A stretch of DNA of 64,000 nt, from contig JALHMI010000008.1 in NCBI GenBank assembly GCA_022844125.1, positions 124,001 through 188,000 on the forward strand, in the 5' to 3' direction. The number at the start of each line of letters is the position of its first letter. The stretch's first letter is position 1. The DNA comes from Pirellulales bacterium. Lineage in GTDB: Bacteria; Planctomycetota; Planctomycetia; Pirellulales; PALSA-1355. The notes under the pieces were generated by a model that ran no database searches, was not told the origin of the DNA, and saw nothing but the letters and a program-made list of their open reading frames with translations. Of the stretch, positions 39,629 through 48,958 are shown piece by piece. Made by a program: the position numbers and the translations under genes.

Positions 39629-40837
39629 TCACCTTCGCGTCGGTCTGCTCGTGACCCGCACGCCGTCGCTGATCTGGTCGCTGGGGTACGCGACAACCTG
39701 GTCTCCGGGCTGTAGTCCTTTGACGATCTCGGTTTCCAGTCCGCTGCTTTGGCCCACCTCGACCTTGGTGAGTGCTGCTCGCCCGTCAACGATCTCGTAA
39801 ACTGCCCAGTCGCCGTCGTATCGGAAGATCGCGCCGGCATTCACCTTCAGGACTTTTTCGGCTTCCCAGATCACGACCCGCGCATCCACGCGGTAGGCAT
39901 CGCCGAGCCGCTGGCGAACCTCAGGGGCATCGGTGAAGTCGGCAATCACGTTGACGCGTTGTTCTTCGACTCCGAGCGCGGATACTTTCATATACCCCTG
40001 CGGTTCGATCAGTCGCACGCGGGCCACTAGCGGATGCGGCAAGCCGGAGTGTTCCAGATGAACTTTGGCGCCGGGCGGAATTCGCACGGCATCGCTCGAC
40101 AGGACATCGATCTCGACTTCTAGATTGCCCCGATCGCCCAGTTCCATGATCTGCGTGCCGGGGGAGATCGGGCCGCTGCTCTCCTGGAACACGCGCAGCA
40201 CCTCGCCGTTGATCGGCGAGCGAATTTCGAAGCGATCCTGCTCCGTGTGTTCCGGTCCGCGCGTCCGCCTGGCCGCTGCCTTCGCTTGCTCCAGTTCGTA
40301 GCGGGCAATCTGCACTGCGAATTCTCCCACGCGCTTGTCTTCGGTGGCCGTCCGCAATAGGTGCTCCGCCTTCTCATATTCGGCCTGCGACACAGCATTC
40401 GCGGGGAGCAGCTTCTCGGCCCGGGCATGCTCCTTGTGTGCGAAGCTATAGCCCGCCAGTGCCCGGTCGAGCTGCGCCTGTGTGTGCGAGAAGCGGGCTT
40501 CGGCGGCGCTCACGCGTGCCCCGGCTTCGGCCTGGCTGCGAGCGTCCAGCAAACTCGGATCGCTCGGTTCGATCATCGCCAGAATGGTCTCACCGGCCCG
40601 AACGGAATCCCCTGCATGCAAATCGACGCGCAACAGCTCGCCGGCCAGCGGCGCCGAAACGCTGTAGCGCTCCCTGATACGCGTCTTACCGTCTTCATTG
40701 ACGGTTACCTGGAGCGGCCCCAGGCTGACGCTCGCTACGTCAACTTCGATCGGTACCGGCAGAAACGCGTAAAGCAGCAAGGCCGCGGCGGCAGCCGCCA
40801 GCAACCCATACAACAGAATTCGTCGCAAGAGCTTCAC
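39629..40837 (-). CDS. HlyD-family periplasmic adaptor
   Basis: 402 residues, GTG start. Short N-terminal anchor helix (about 7-25), lipoyl-like half motif ERYSVSAPLAGELLRVDLHAGDSVRAGE, long coiled-coil hairpin (about 95-205), and a second lipoyl half (IRSPINGEVLRV). This is the membrane-fusion subunit that links an inner membrane transporter to an outer channel. Third gene of an operon with an FtsX permease (7 bp apart) and an ABC ATPase. Confidence 0.9.
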   Translation of the reverse strand: MKLLRRILLYGLLAAAAAALLLYAFLPVPIEVDVASVSLGPLQVTVNEDGKTRIRERYSVSAPLAGELLRVDLHAGDSVRAGETILAMIEPSDPSLLDARSQAEAGARVSAAEARFSHTQAQLDRALAGYSFAHKEHARAEKLLPANAVSQAEYEKAEHLLRTATEDKRVGEFAVQIARYELEQAKAAARRTRGPEHTEQDRFEIRSPINGEVLRVFQESSGPISPGTQIMELGDRGNLEVEIDVLSSDAVRIPPGAKVHLEHSGLPHPLVARVRLIEPQGYMKVSALGVEEQRVNVIADFTDAPEVRQRLGDAYRVDARVVIWEAEKVLKVNAGAIFRYDGDWAVYEIVDGRAALTKVEVGQSSGLETEIVKGLQPGDQVVAYPSDQISDGVRVTSRPTRR

Positions 40838-40844
40838 GCGCGGT

Positions 40845-43211
40845 TCACTCCTTGGTTTTTAGTACCGCCACCAGGTCCAACCGATCCAGCATACGGCGCA
40901 CGGCCAGCGCCGAGCCAAGCGCGGCCGCCAGCGTCACGGCGACGGCGAACCCATAGGTCGAACGATTGATCACCAGCGGCAGTCGAAACAGTTCTGTATC
41001 GTAAGAGAACCGTATGACCAGGCCGGCCAGTCCGTAGCCGAGTAACATTCCCACGGGAATGGCCGCCAGGGTCAGCAGCACCAGCTCCCCCAGTAGCAGC
41101 AATGACACTTCTGCGCGCGAAAATCCGATGACCCGCAAGGTGGCCAATTCGCGTCCGCGTTCCGCGAGCGAGATACTCGCGCTGTTGTACACGACGCCTA
41201 CGGCGATCACGCCCGCGAACAGCACGATGAACGAACGCATTCGCAGAATGTTCTCTGCGATGGTCTCCCGAAAACTCTGAATGGCAGCTCCCTTGATGCT
41301 CACGGCCGCGACTCGGGGAGCATTTTTCAGCTCACCATACAGTTCGTCCAGCGCCCCCGCATCGGCCGCGACAAACGCGCCGGAGATCACGTCGGCCTCG
41401 CGCATCAGGCGATTCAAGGCGTCTCGTCGCATGTAGACGGCCGTGCCGGCAAAGTCGTTGACCAGCCCGACGACGGGCAGCTCGACCCTCGGCCGCTGCC
41501 CCTCGAGGATCTCCACCTGAACCTGGTCGCCCACCTGCACGCCCAGCACTTCGCCAAGTTTTTCGCTGAGCACCACGCCTTCGGCCGGTAGCGGGACCTT
41601 ATGGCAATCGATGTCCATCAGCCGGTGCAACTCTGCCTCGGCGGACAGGCCAAGTATTTCCACGCGGCGTTCCGCGTGTCCGTGCCCGATCCGCGCCGCA
41701 ACAGCGCGAAAAGGTTCGCACAACCGGACTCCGCGCAGCCGTTCCAGGCTGTGGAGCGCGCGGTTCGAGCTCGGTTCGGTAAACAGCACGTTAAGGTCCT
41801 CGCGCATCGCGGCAACGTACTGCGCATCGATCGCGTAGTCGATCGCATCCAGCGAGAAACTTCCCAGGATCAGCGCCGCAATCGCCAGGGCAATGCCCAG
41901 GCACGTCAGCAGCGACTTAACGGGCCGGCGTTCCAGTTGCCGCAGGATCATCCGCACCGACTCCGGCAGCAGCCGCTGCAGACCGAATCGCTCCATCACG
42001 CTGGGGCCAAACGTCGCGGGTGGCTCGGGACGCATCGCCTCGGCTGGCGGCAGCGCGGCCGCCCGCCAAACCGTTGCCAGCGTCCCTACGATCGCCGCAC
42101 CCGCGGTCACGGCCACGGCGGAGAGCACGACGCGCGGATCGAGATAGAATCGCAACGCCACGAAGCGAAAGAAGTGCCGATACAGTCCGCTGACCAACTC
42201 GCCGAAGTACGCCCCGACCACGGTTCCCAACACCGACCCCAGCACGACGAACAGCAGCACCAGCTTCACGTAGTGCCAGCCGACTTCATAGCGCGTGTAA
42301 CCGAACGCCTTGAGCGCCGCAATCTGCTCGCGCTCCAGGCCGATCAGTCGCGAGATCACCATGTGCAGCAGGAACGCCGAAATGCCCAGGAAGATCGTGG
42401 GGACAATTACCGCCATGCCCCGCAATTCCTGAAGCTCGTTCATCACGAACTTGTTCGAACTCTGATCCGCTCGTCCAACGGTGCCCGTCCCTCCGTATGG
42501 CTGCGTCAGCAGGTCCAGTTGCCGCAGGACCTCGGTCTCCGCCGCGCCCGGCATCAGCGTGCATGCGACGTCGTTGAATGCGCCATCCAGATCGAACGCG
42601 CTGGCCAAGTCATCTCGGTTCATCCAGAACACGCCGAACCGACGATCGTCGGGCAGAATGTCTCCTTCGCGAATCTGGTAGATGAACTCCGGCGACACGG
42701 CGATGCCCACCATGACCAGTTCGCGCAGGCGGCCGTTCATGATGACTTGCACGCGGTCACCCGGCGCTAGGCCGTGCACCTCGGCAAATCCCTCGCTGAC
42801 GATCGCTTCGTCCCGCGCCCCCGGCTCGAGATAGCGCCCTTTCCTCACATGAAGCTGATTCAGCGCCGAACGGAGCGGCTCAGGCGCAGAGATTAGCTTC
42901 GCGGTCGCCGGTTCTGTTAGCCCGGGCATCTGAACTTTCACGTTCGCTACGACGCGCGTTTGGACTTGGGCGATACCGGGGATCGCCGCGATGCGAGCTT
43001 CCAAGGCCTGGGGTGCTCGCTTGGCATGCGCAAAGACCTCGGCGAAACGGTACTGCTCGTAGTACTCGGCCTGTGCTCGCTTGAGCGACTCGAGCGTGCA
43101 CAGCGCCATGACGTACGTGGCAACGCCGGAGGCGATCACCAGAATGATCGCGAGCGCCTGGCCCCGCATCCGCCACAGATCTCGCCACAGCTTGACGTTA
43201 AAAGGGTCCAT
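40845..43211 (-). CDS. Two-domain FtsX-type ABC transporter permease
   Basis: 788 residues. N-terminal membrane helix (about 16-38), a large periplasmic domain, then FtsX cores around 270-390 and 670-785, each with the typical helix pattern, including FGYTRYEVGWHYVKLVLLFVVLG and IGFSRAEVSLLLLGELVLLTL. This duplicated layout fits MacB/LolC-like exporters acting by mechanotransmission. Sits 5 bp from the ATPase gene and 7 bp before the adaptor, so all three act together, probably in export of a lipid, peptide or lipoprotein. Confidence 0.9.
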   Translation of the reverse strand: MDPFNVKLWRDLWRMRGQALAIILVIASGVATYVMALCTLESLKRAQAEYYEQYRFAEVFAHAKRAPQALEARIAAIPGIAQVQTRVVANVKVQMPGLTEPATAKLISAPEPLRSALNQLHVRKGRYLEPGARDEAIVSEGFAEVHGLAPGDRVQVIMNGRLRELVMVGIAVSPEFIYQIREGDILPDDRRFGVFWMNRDDLASAFDLDGAFNDVACTLMPGAAETEVLRQLDLLTQPYGGTGTVGRADQSSNKFVMNELQELRGMAVIVPTIFLGISAFLLHMVISRLIGLEREQIAALKAFGYTRYEVGWHYVKLVLLFVVLGSVLGTVVGAYFGELVSGLYRHFFRFVALRFYLDPRVVLSAVAVTAGAAIVGTLATVWRAAALPPAEAMRPEPPATFGPSVMERFGLQRLLPESVRMILRQLERRPVKSLLTCLGIALAIAALILGSFSLDAIDYAIDAQYVAAMREDLNVLFTEPSSNRALHSLERLRGVRLCEPFRAVAARIGHGHAERRVEILGLSAEAELHRLMDIDCHKVPLPAEGVVLSEKLGEVLGVQVGDQVQVEILEGQRPRVELPVVGLVNDFAGTAVYMRRDALNRLMREADVISGAFVAADAGALDELYGELKNAPRVAAVSIKGAAIQSFRETIAENILRMRSFIVLFAGVIAVGVVYNSASISLAERGRELATLRVIGFSRAEVSLLLLGELVLLTLAAIPVGMLLGYGLAGLVIRFSYDTELFRLPLVINRSTYGFAVAVTLAAALGSALAVRRMLDRLDLVAVLKTKE

Positions 43212-43216
43212 CGCCG

Positions 43217-43975
43217 TTACCAGGCAAGTTCCTTGGGACTCAGCTTCGCGCTGTTGATTCGCACGCTGGCAATGTGTCCGTCAAGTAGTGAAATCACCCG
43301 GTCGGCCATGTCGGCAATGACCGCGTTGTGCGTGATCACCGCCACGGTCGTGCCAATCTCGACGTTGATTCGACGAATCGCTTCCAGCACGAGAACTCCA
43401 GTTTGCACGTCCAGCGCCCCCGTGGGCTCATCGCACAACAATACCTCGGGGCGTTTGGCGATCGCTCGGGCAATTGCCACGCGCTGCTGTTCGCCTCCGG
43501 ACATTTGCGAAGGATAGTGGTCGGCCCGCTCGGACAGCCCTACCAGCGCCAGTGCCTCGTCGGGCTTCATCGGATGCTCGGCGATCCGCGTAATCAGTGC
43601 GACATTTTCGCGCGCCGTGAGGCTGGGGATCAGATTGTAAAACTGGAACACGAAGCCCACGTGTTCTCGTCGATATCGGGTCAGCGCGCTGTCGTCGAAC
43701 TTCGACAGGTCGTGGTCGCGATAGTGCACCGTGCCGCTGGTCGGAACATCCAGTCCGCCGAGAATGTTCAGCAGCGTCGACTTGCCACTTCCCGAAGGCC
43801 CCAACAAAACCACGAGTTCCCCTGCGAAGAGGTCCAGGTCCACGCCCCGCAGCGCGTGCACCTCGACTTCCCCCATCCGGTAGACCTTCGTAATCGCCCG
43901 GGCTTGAAAGACCGCTTCGCGCTCGGCGGCGAATACCGGTTGTGAAGCAGCCTCACGTTGATCGGCATTCATCAT
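43217..43975 (-). CDS. MacB/LolD-type ABC transporter ATPase
   Basis: 252 residues from ATG 43975. Walker [11 protein letters not shown]-loop [10 protein letters not shown], signature MSGGEQQR, Walker [13 protein letters not shown], and the H-loop THN. The typical LolD/MacB spacing and sequence point to partner FtsX-type permeases. First gene of the three-gene operon with the permease and adaptor. The frame is open further upstream, but that part is not conserved. Confidence 0.94.
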   Translation of the reverse strand: MMNADQREAASQPVFAAEREAVFQARAITKVYRMGEVEVHALRGVDLDLFAGELVVLLGPSGSGKSTLLNILGGLDVPTSGTVHYRDHDLSKFDDSALTRYRREHVGFVFQFYNLIPSLTARENVALITRIAEHPMKPDEALALVGLSERADHYPSQMSGGEQQRVAIARAIAKRPEVLLCDEPTGALDVQTGVLVLEAIRRINVEIGTTVAVITHNAVIADMADRVISLLDGHIASVRINSAKLSPKELAW

Positions 43976-44153
43976 CGTGAGCCCGCATGAGTGTTTGCAA
44001 ATGCGCAACGTTGGCCGCAATGCGAAAAGGATGGTCAGACAGTCATTCTGACGCGTGGAGATGACGTAAGCAAACCTGCTGAAACGCAGCCTTCTGGAAA
44101 ACAGTGCGAGCGTTCCCGCACGTTGGCTACTCTCGACGACAATAGGCAGCGCC

Positions 44154-44612
44154 ATGAACCTCGCACACCTGATAGGGACCGCGCTCCTTCGCCGCGCGGT
44201 GGATGGACTTGCGTCCGAGCAGATCGACGCGCTGCCGATTCCCGGCACGTGGTCGATCCGGCAGATCGTCTGCCACCTGGCCGACGCGGAGTTGCTCTAT
44301 GCCGATCGCATTCGGCGGATCCTGGCGGAAGATCAGCCCGCCCTGATGAACGCCGATCCCGAGCGATATTTGGCGGCGCCATCCATCGGCAGACGCAACG
44401 TCTCCGACGAGCTTACGCTTATCGAAGCGATCCGCCGGCACATCCGGCAGATTCTAGCAGAGCTGCCGCCGGAGGCCTTCGACCGCGTCGGCATTCACTC
44501 TAGCGACGGCCCGATGACGCTTCGCACGGTGCTCGGACGAGTCACCGCTCACCTTCCGCATCACGTGGCGTTCATCGACGCCAAGCGTGAGCGGTTGGCG
44601 GCGCGAAGCTAG
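44154..44612 (+). CDS. DinB-like metal-binding four-helix protein
   Basis: 152 residues. Four-helix bundle pattern with three His ligands expected of DinB/YfiT enzymes: [15 protein letters not shown] ([10 protein letters not shown]) near 38-47 and HLPHHVAF near 134-141, and [11 protein letters not shown] is a signature. Family members act as metal-dependent thiol transferases or unknown enzymes. Its stop overlaps the stop of the convergent MBL gene (CTAG). Confidence 0.85.
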   Translation: MNLAHLIGTALLRRAVDGLASEQIDALPIPGTWSIRQIVCHLADAELLYADRIRRILAEDQPALMNADPERYLAAPSIGRRNVSDELTLIEAIRRHIRQILAELPPEAFDRVGIHSSDGPMTLRTVLGRVTAHLPHHVAFIDAKRERLAARS

Positions 44613-45328
44613 CCGAAGCTCTCCTCGATCGCTCCGGCCAACCCCTCAAGCTGCCCTGCGCCATCCCCTGCGAACGACGACCCGTGCATCACGGCCAGCG
44701 TCTGCGGCTTGAGGTCCGCCAGTTGCCCGAGTACGGTCTTCGTCGCGTGCGTGTAGGGCATGTAACCGGCCAGCGGTCCGGCCTGCATTTGCTGCATCGC
44801 CCGCCGCGTCGGGTCAACCAGGTCGCCTGAGACCAGCGGCTCGACATTACCGAAGTGATGGAACAGGTCCGAGCAGAACAGCGTCCGGCCGGTCTCTTCG
44901 AACAGCGCTCCCGCGTCCCAGCCATGCGGAATGTGCGGCGAGGGATAGAACCGGTAGCGGTGCTTACCGGTCGAGAGCACGTCGTCCGGCGTCATGCCGC
45001 GTGCCGGCCGCGTGGAGAAATCATCCACGCTCACGAGCTTGCCGACCAGCGTGCAGACCGGCTCGGCTTGCGGCGCCAGCGCGAGCCACTCGTTGAGCGC
45101 CCCGCACTCGTCCGACTCGAAATGGCTCCAGGCAATGTACCGCAGGCTGGCTGGGTCAATCAGCTCGGCCACGGCCTGATGCACGAGCGGGAACATGCCC
45201 TTCAGGCCGGCATGAAACAACAGCGGCTCGTCGTCGCGCACCAGGAAATGATTGAACTGCATGTCGATCTCTGGCACGAAGACCGTCAGTTGAAACACGT
45301 CCGGCGCGATTTCGTGGATGCGGACCAT
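44609..45328 (-). CDS. Metallo-beta-lactamase fold protein (ODP-like diiron type)
   Basis: 239 residues from ATG 45328. Begins VRIHEIAPDVFQLTVFVPEIDMQFNHFLV; metal ligands H69, E71, D73 in SHFESDECG, then PHIPHGWDAG, FCSDLFHHFG, and a late MHG. This HxExD pattern rather than HxHxDH is that of the flavodiiron-type oxygen-binding diiron (ODP) domains, here without flavodoxin. Probable role in redox or oxygen/NO sensing, inferred. It converges with the DinB gene. Confidence 0.86.
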   Translation of the reverse strand: MVRIHEIAPDVFQLTVFVPEIDMQFNHFLVRDDEPLLFHAGLKGMFPLVHQAVAELIDPASLRYIAWSHFESDECGALNEWLALAPQAEPVCTLVGKLVSVDDFSTRPARGMTPDDVLSTGKHRYRFYPSPHIPHGWDAGALFEETGRTLFCSDLFHHFGNVEPLVSGDLVDPTRRAMQQMQAGPLAGYMPYTHATKTVLGQLADLKPQTLAVMHGSSFAGDGAGQLEGLAGAIEESFG

Positions 45329-45457
45329 GCTGAATTCTGTCTTGAAAGTGAGAAGAAAGACCCGCGGAGACCCGGATAAACACAGATGAGGAGCAAGATT
45401 CAGCCACGTCCTCTGCGGCAAACGCTCCTTCCCCTGCGGTTCATCTCTTCCGCTTGG

Positions 45458-46678
45458 CTACCGGCAGATCCCCGCCGCGGCCGTCACGCCCATGAAGTCG
45501 TACATCTTCGAATCGATCTGCGGACCATCGCCGAAGCTATTGACTCCCGGCAGCTTCCACCACTGGGCTTCGAACATCAGCCGGGCAAAAGCCCAGCCGC
45601 CGTCGCAGGTGCCCGCCAGCGGACAGATCCATTCGCCGCCGATCTGGAATTCGCCGATCCACATCGCCTGGCTGTTGCTGCCAAAGAACCCGAGTGTGTC
45701 GAAGTCGTTGAGATCGAGATCCCCCACGCCCACAGGCACGACCTCCCCGACTGTTGCATCCAAATTTAACTTGTTTCCGCCCCACAACACCGAGTTGCGA
45801 AAGTTGGAAACGAGCGCGATCCGCGAGGTGCCCAACAGTCGTCGCAGACCGATGTTGGTGGTCAGGCCGGTGCCATTGAAATCGCGGTCGCCCCGCTGCT
45901 GGATGAACGAAGCGTCATCGCCACCCCCACCGGCCAGGTCAAAGACCGAGATCTGCTGCAAGATGCTCCGCTGCAACTTGCCGTTACGGACACCGAGCGA
46001 CAACCAGAAATCGTTGCGATAGATCGAGAACCTGCGCGTCAGTTCGAGATCGACGGCGTACAGATCGAGATTGTCGGCAATCGCGACGGCCCCGACCGCA
46101 TCATCCTCATTGAAGGTGCCGGAAAGCGTCTGATCCGCGTCGTAGGTCCAGTACGCACCGCGCACGCCCCAGCCGTTCATCATCACGTACTCGGCCCACA
46201 CCCGCGGGGCGGCCTCATACTGAAAGTTGTTCGGCCCGTCGAAGCCGTCGTCCGTCTCCTGGTAGTCCGTCTTGAGATACGTGGCTTCGATTCCCACGGC
46301 CCAACCAAACGGCCGGCTGCACAAGTCGCAACCCGCGCCACCGCAATCGCCGCAGCCGTCGTCGCACATCGAGCAGCTGTCCCTCTCAAACGAAGTAATG
46401 TCTCCCTTCGTATCGAGCAGCGAAGTCGGTTCACCCGTCGGGTTCTCCCAGGCCTTGGCCAGATCCTGCTGGATGTTTTCGTCCGGACCTGTTTCGCCCG
46501 GCAGCGGTTCGCGCGGAATGGGTGCGTCGCTCTCGTGGTCCGCTTGGTACCTCGCCGGTTCGGCGAATTGCGAACCCTGAATGATCTTGACGTTCGGATT
46601 TCTGGCTGCCGCCGGCGTGGCGAACCAGCTTGCCAGCGCAAGCGCGCAGAGTGTTCCAAATACGATTCGACCGCGCAT
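45458..46678 (-). CDS. Secreted outer-membrane barrel-like protein with a Cys-rich tract
   Basis: 406 residues. Signal peptide 1-25, a Pro/Glu-rich linker, then the tract CSMCDDGCGDCGGAGCDLC (about 102-120), and a C-terminal 280 residues of alternating hydrophobic strands (WAVGIEATYLKTDY..., VWAEYVMMNGWGVRGAYWTYDAD..., IYRNDFWLSLGVRNG...). This resembles the planctomycete BBP7-type outer membrane barrels. Cys cluster could bind metal or form disulfides. Function unknown. Confidence 0.78.
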   Translation of the reverse strand: MRGRIVFGTLCALALASWFATPAAARNPNVKIIQGSQFAEPARYQADHESDAPIPREPLPGETGPDENIQQDLAKAWENPTGEPTSLLDTKGDITSFERDSCSMCDDGCGDCGGAGCDLCSRPFGWAVGIEATYLKTDYQETDDGFDGPNNFQYEAAPRVWAEYVMMNGWGVRGAYWTYDADQTLSGTFNEDDAVGAVAIADNLDLYAVDLELTRRFSIYRNDFWLSLGVRNGKLQRSILQQISVFDLAGGGGDDASFIQQRGDRDFNGTGLTTNIGLRRLLGTSRIALVSNFRNSVLWGGNKLNLDATVGEVVPVGVGDLDLNDFDTLGFFGSNSQAMWIGEFQIGGEWICPLAGTCDGGWAFARLMFEAQWWKLPGVNSFGDGPQIDSKMYDFMGVTAAAGICR

Positions 46679-46873
46679 CGCCTGTACCCCCCGATAAGGA
46701 ATGCCGCGTAGCTATTTCACCAGGCGAGCGAACTGCACGCCTTGACTTCGCAGATTTGGCCGGCGGCCCGCGCGCTACGACCGCGCGAGACTTTGCCAAC
46801 CTTGAGGGGTCATCGGATTGCGTAAGCTTTGCGCTTAAGCGGAAGGCTGTCGCTTCTACCGATTTTATCGCCG

Positions 46874-48169
46874 CTAGCGTCCATTCGCTGGCACGCTGGC
46901 GCTCGGCTTCTGCGGGCGGAGCGTCGCCAGCACTGCTTCCAGCCGCTCGCGCCGCGCAGGTTTTTGCTCCTGGCTCAGCGCGAACTGGATCGCCGGTTCG
47001 GCGAATCGGCCGAGTGACTTCAGTTCTCCCTGCACCTTCTCTGAGTTCGCATCAGCCGTCGTCACGACCTCGACCAGCCGCCGGCAATCCTCGGGCGTCA
47101 GTGTTTCGAGCCGCCCGACCAGGATTCGCACACTCTCATCCGGCGCCGGCTCGATCGTGAGCGGCAGAAGTTCGTTCGTCTGTCTCTCTGGCACGAGGTA
47201 CAGCAGTCGCGTGCCGTCCTCGCCAAACCAACTCGCGTGCCAGGTGTTCACCATCGCGAGCGCCTCTTTCTGATACAGCCCCGCCTGCGTCAGTTCGTTG
47301 ACCATCGTCTCGGCAAGCTCCTCGACCGTTGATGGTTCTGTCGGCAGCGACAGTTCGAGTGATTCATTGGCACCGGCGGCCGCCTGCCGCGCAAAACGCA
47401 CCTGGCCCTTCTCGATTCGCACCAACAGCAATGCGCCGGACGCTTCCGCACCGGAGTTCGTCAGCTCGAATCGATCACCGCCGAGCGCTTCAAGCTTCAT
47501 AGGCAGATCGAAGTCTCCCAGCCCGCGATAGAACAGGAACTTTTCAAAGTGGCTGTTGCCGTTCGAGAAAGTCCTCTCAACGATGGCGGAATCGGTCTCG
47601 CGCGCTTCGCCGTAGTGATGTCCCTTGGCGACTTCCGGTAGTCTCGCCAGCCGTACTCCTTTCGGCGTGCGAACTTGCAATTTGGCAAAGTCCGCCTGCG
47701 GTGTCAGTCGCACGGGGCCCCAATCGAGAAACGTTCGCCCGCTGTCGATCGCGAAGTCCGAATCGCCTAGCGGCTTGGTCGTGTCCGGATACCAGTCGGT
47801 GAGTCTGCCCTGCGGGAAGTCGACGCGCACATTCACCGTGCGCGGCACGTCCGTGTAGAAGTAGGTGACCGGCGTTTCCATCCGCTGTTGGGCGAGGACT
47901 TCTCGCTTGGCGAACAGGCCGGCCAGCCCTGACTTCACAACGAACGATGGCAAGCTGTCAAATCCCAAAGGTCGAAAATCCAGGTTCACGCCGTCCGAGC
48001 CAGAGAAGTTCGTAAACGTGCCCCATTCGTGGACGATCAGCTTGCCGGGCGGTTGCACGTCCGTTCTTACATCTCGCCCGCCGACGAGTGCCGGCACAAA
48101 ACTGATGGCAATTGCCAGGCAGGCGGCGACAATGCTGCCAGCACACAGGGTTTGGGTCCGTTGGCTCAT
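46874..48169 (-). CDS. Secreted protein with a VHEWGTFT motif, unknown
   Basis: 431 residues. N-terminal signal/anchor (about 8-30), then VHEWGTFTNFSGSDG (about 46-60), a motif I associate with an uncharacterised family of exported proteins in planctomycetes and related phyla. The rest is alpha/beta with a C-terminal helical part resembling HEAT-like repeats. No catalytic residues are recognisable. It is divergent from the ECF sigma gene, with inverted repeats between. Confidence 0.72.
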   Translation of the reverse strand: MSQRTQTLCAGSIVAACLAIAISFVPALVGGRDVRTDVQPPGKLIVHEWGTFTNFSGSDGVNLDFRPLGFDSLPSFVVKSGLAGLFAKREVLAQQRMETPVTYFYTDVPRTVNVRVDFPQGRLTDWYPDTTKPLGDSDFAIDSGRTFLDWGPVRLTPQADFAKLQVRTPKGVRLARLPEVAKGHHYGEARETDSAIVERTFSNGNSHFEKFLFYRGLGDFDLPMKLEALGGDRFELTNSGAEASGALLLVRIEKGQVRFARQAAAGANESLELSLPTEPSTVEELAETMVNELTQAGLYQKEALAMVNTWHASWFGEDGTRLLYLVPERQTNELLPLTIEPAPDESVRILVGRLETLTPEDCRRLVEVVTTADANSEKVQGELKSLGRFAEPAIQFALSQEQKPARRERLEAVLATLRPQKPSASVPANGR

Positions 48170-48247
48170 GGATCGTGGCTCCTTCAGTAAAGAAAACCCG
48201 CGGGGGGAGGGGGAGGAGACGCCACCTGATTGGTAGAGCCACCCGGG

Positions 48248-48320
48248 GCGGGTTAATATCGAGATAGTGCGAAAAACTGCGGGGAAACTTTTCTCCTGGC
48301 AGGACCCCCTATTAACCCGC
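48248..48320. promoter_or_regulatory. Spaced inverted repeat upstream of the ECF sigma gene
   Basis: GCGGGTTAATA at 48248-48258 and its exact complement TATTAACCCGC at 48310-48320, separated by 51 bp, in the divergent region between the secreted protein and the sigma gene. Candidate ECF-type promoter pair (one facing each way) or operator. Confidence 0.55.
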
Positions 48321-48393
48321 GCCCGCCGCTCGTCTTACTTGAGTAGGACGAAGCGGATCCGCTCGAAACCAGAGCGCGGCGGAGCAAGAACGA

Positions 48394-48951
48394 ATGACCG
48401 CGGACAGCGACTTGGTGCGCCTGGTGCAAGGCGGCCAAACGAGCGCCTATGAAGAACTCGTGCGCCGCTGGTCCGCGCGCATCCTGGCCGTCTGCCACGC
48501 CCGAGTCCGGTCTGCACATACCGCTGAGGAGATGGCTCAGGAGGCGATGTTGCGCGGGTTGCGTGCCATTTCCAGCCTGAACGATCCCGCCAAGTTCGGC
48601 CCCTGGCTGTGCGGCATCGCAGTGCGAGTCTGCCTTGACTGGCTCAAGTGCGGACAAGCCCGCCAGGTGTCGCTCGAGGCCTTGGGAGACGGCCATGCCG
48701 AAAGCTGGCTGGCACAGTCAGGCGAAGCTCCCGACGAAGTGGCCGCCAAGCACGACGACGAGCGGCGGTTGCTGGCCGAGGTGGCCGGCCTGCCGGAGTC
48801 CTATCGCGAAGTCATCCTGATGTACTACTACGAAGACGTAACCTATGCCGACGTGGCCCAGGTGCTGGGCGTGTCGGCCGCGACCGTTAACGCACGACTT
48901 ACCAAAGCTCGAGCCATGCTCCGCGAGCGGCTCAGCGGATTGCAGAGGTAA
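48394..48951 (+). CDS. ECF-type RNA polymerase sigma factor
   Basis: 185 residues. Region 2: AYEELVRRWSARILAVCHARV, AEEMAQEAMLRGLRAIS, FGPWLCGIAVRVCLDWLK; region 4: LPESYREVILMYYYEDVTYADVAQVLGVSAATVNARLTKARAMLRERL, with the typical helix-turn-helix. Recruits polymerase to a specific set of promoters. GGAG sits before the start. The next gene, 7 bp later, encodes its likely anti-sigma factor. Confidence 0.94.
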   Translation: MTADSDLVRLVQGGQTSAYEELVRRWSARILAVCHARVRSAHTAEEMAQEAMLRGLRAISSLNDPAKFGPWLCGIAVRVCLDWLKCGQARQVSLEALGDGHAESWLAQSGEAPDEVAAKHDDERRLLAEVAGLPESYREVILMYYYEDVTYADVAQVLGVSAATVNARLTKARAMLRERLSGLQR

Positions 48952-48958
48952 CTAACCG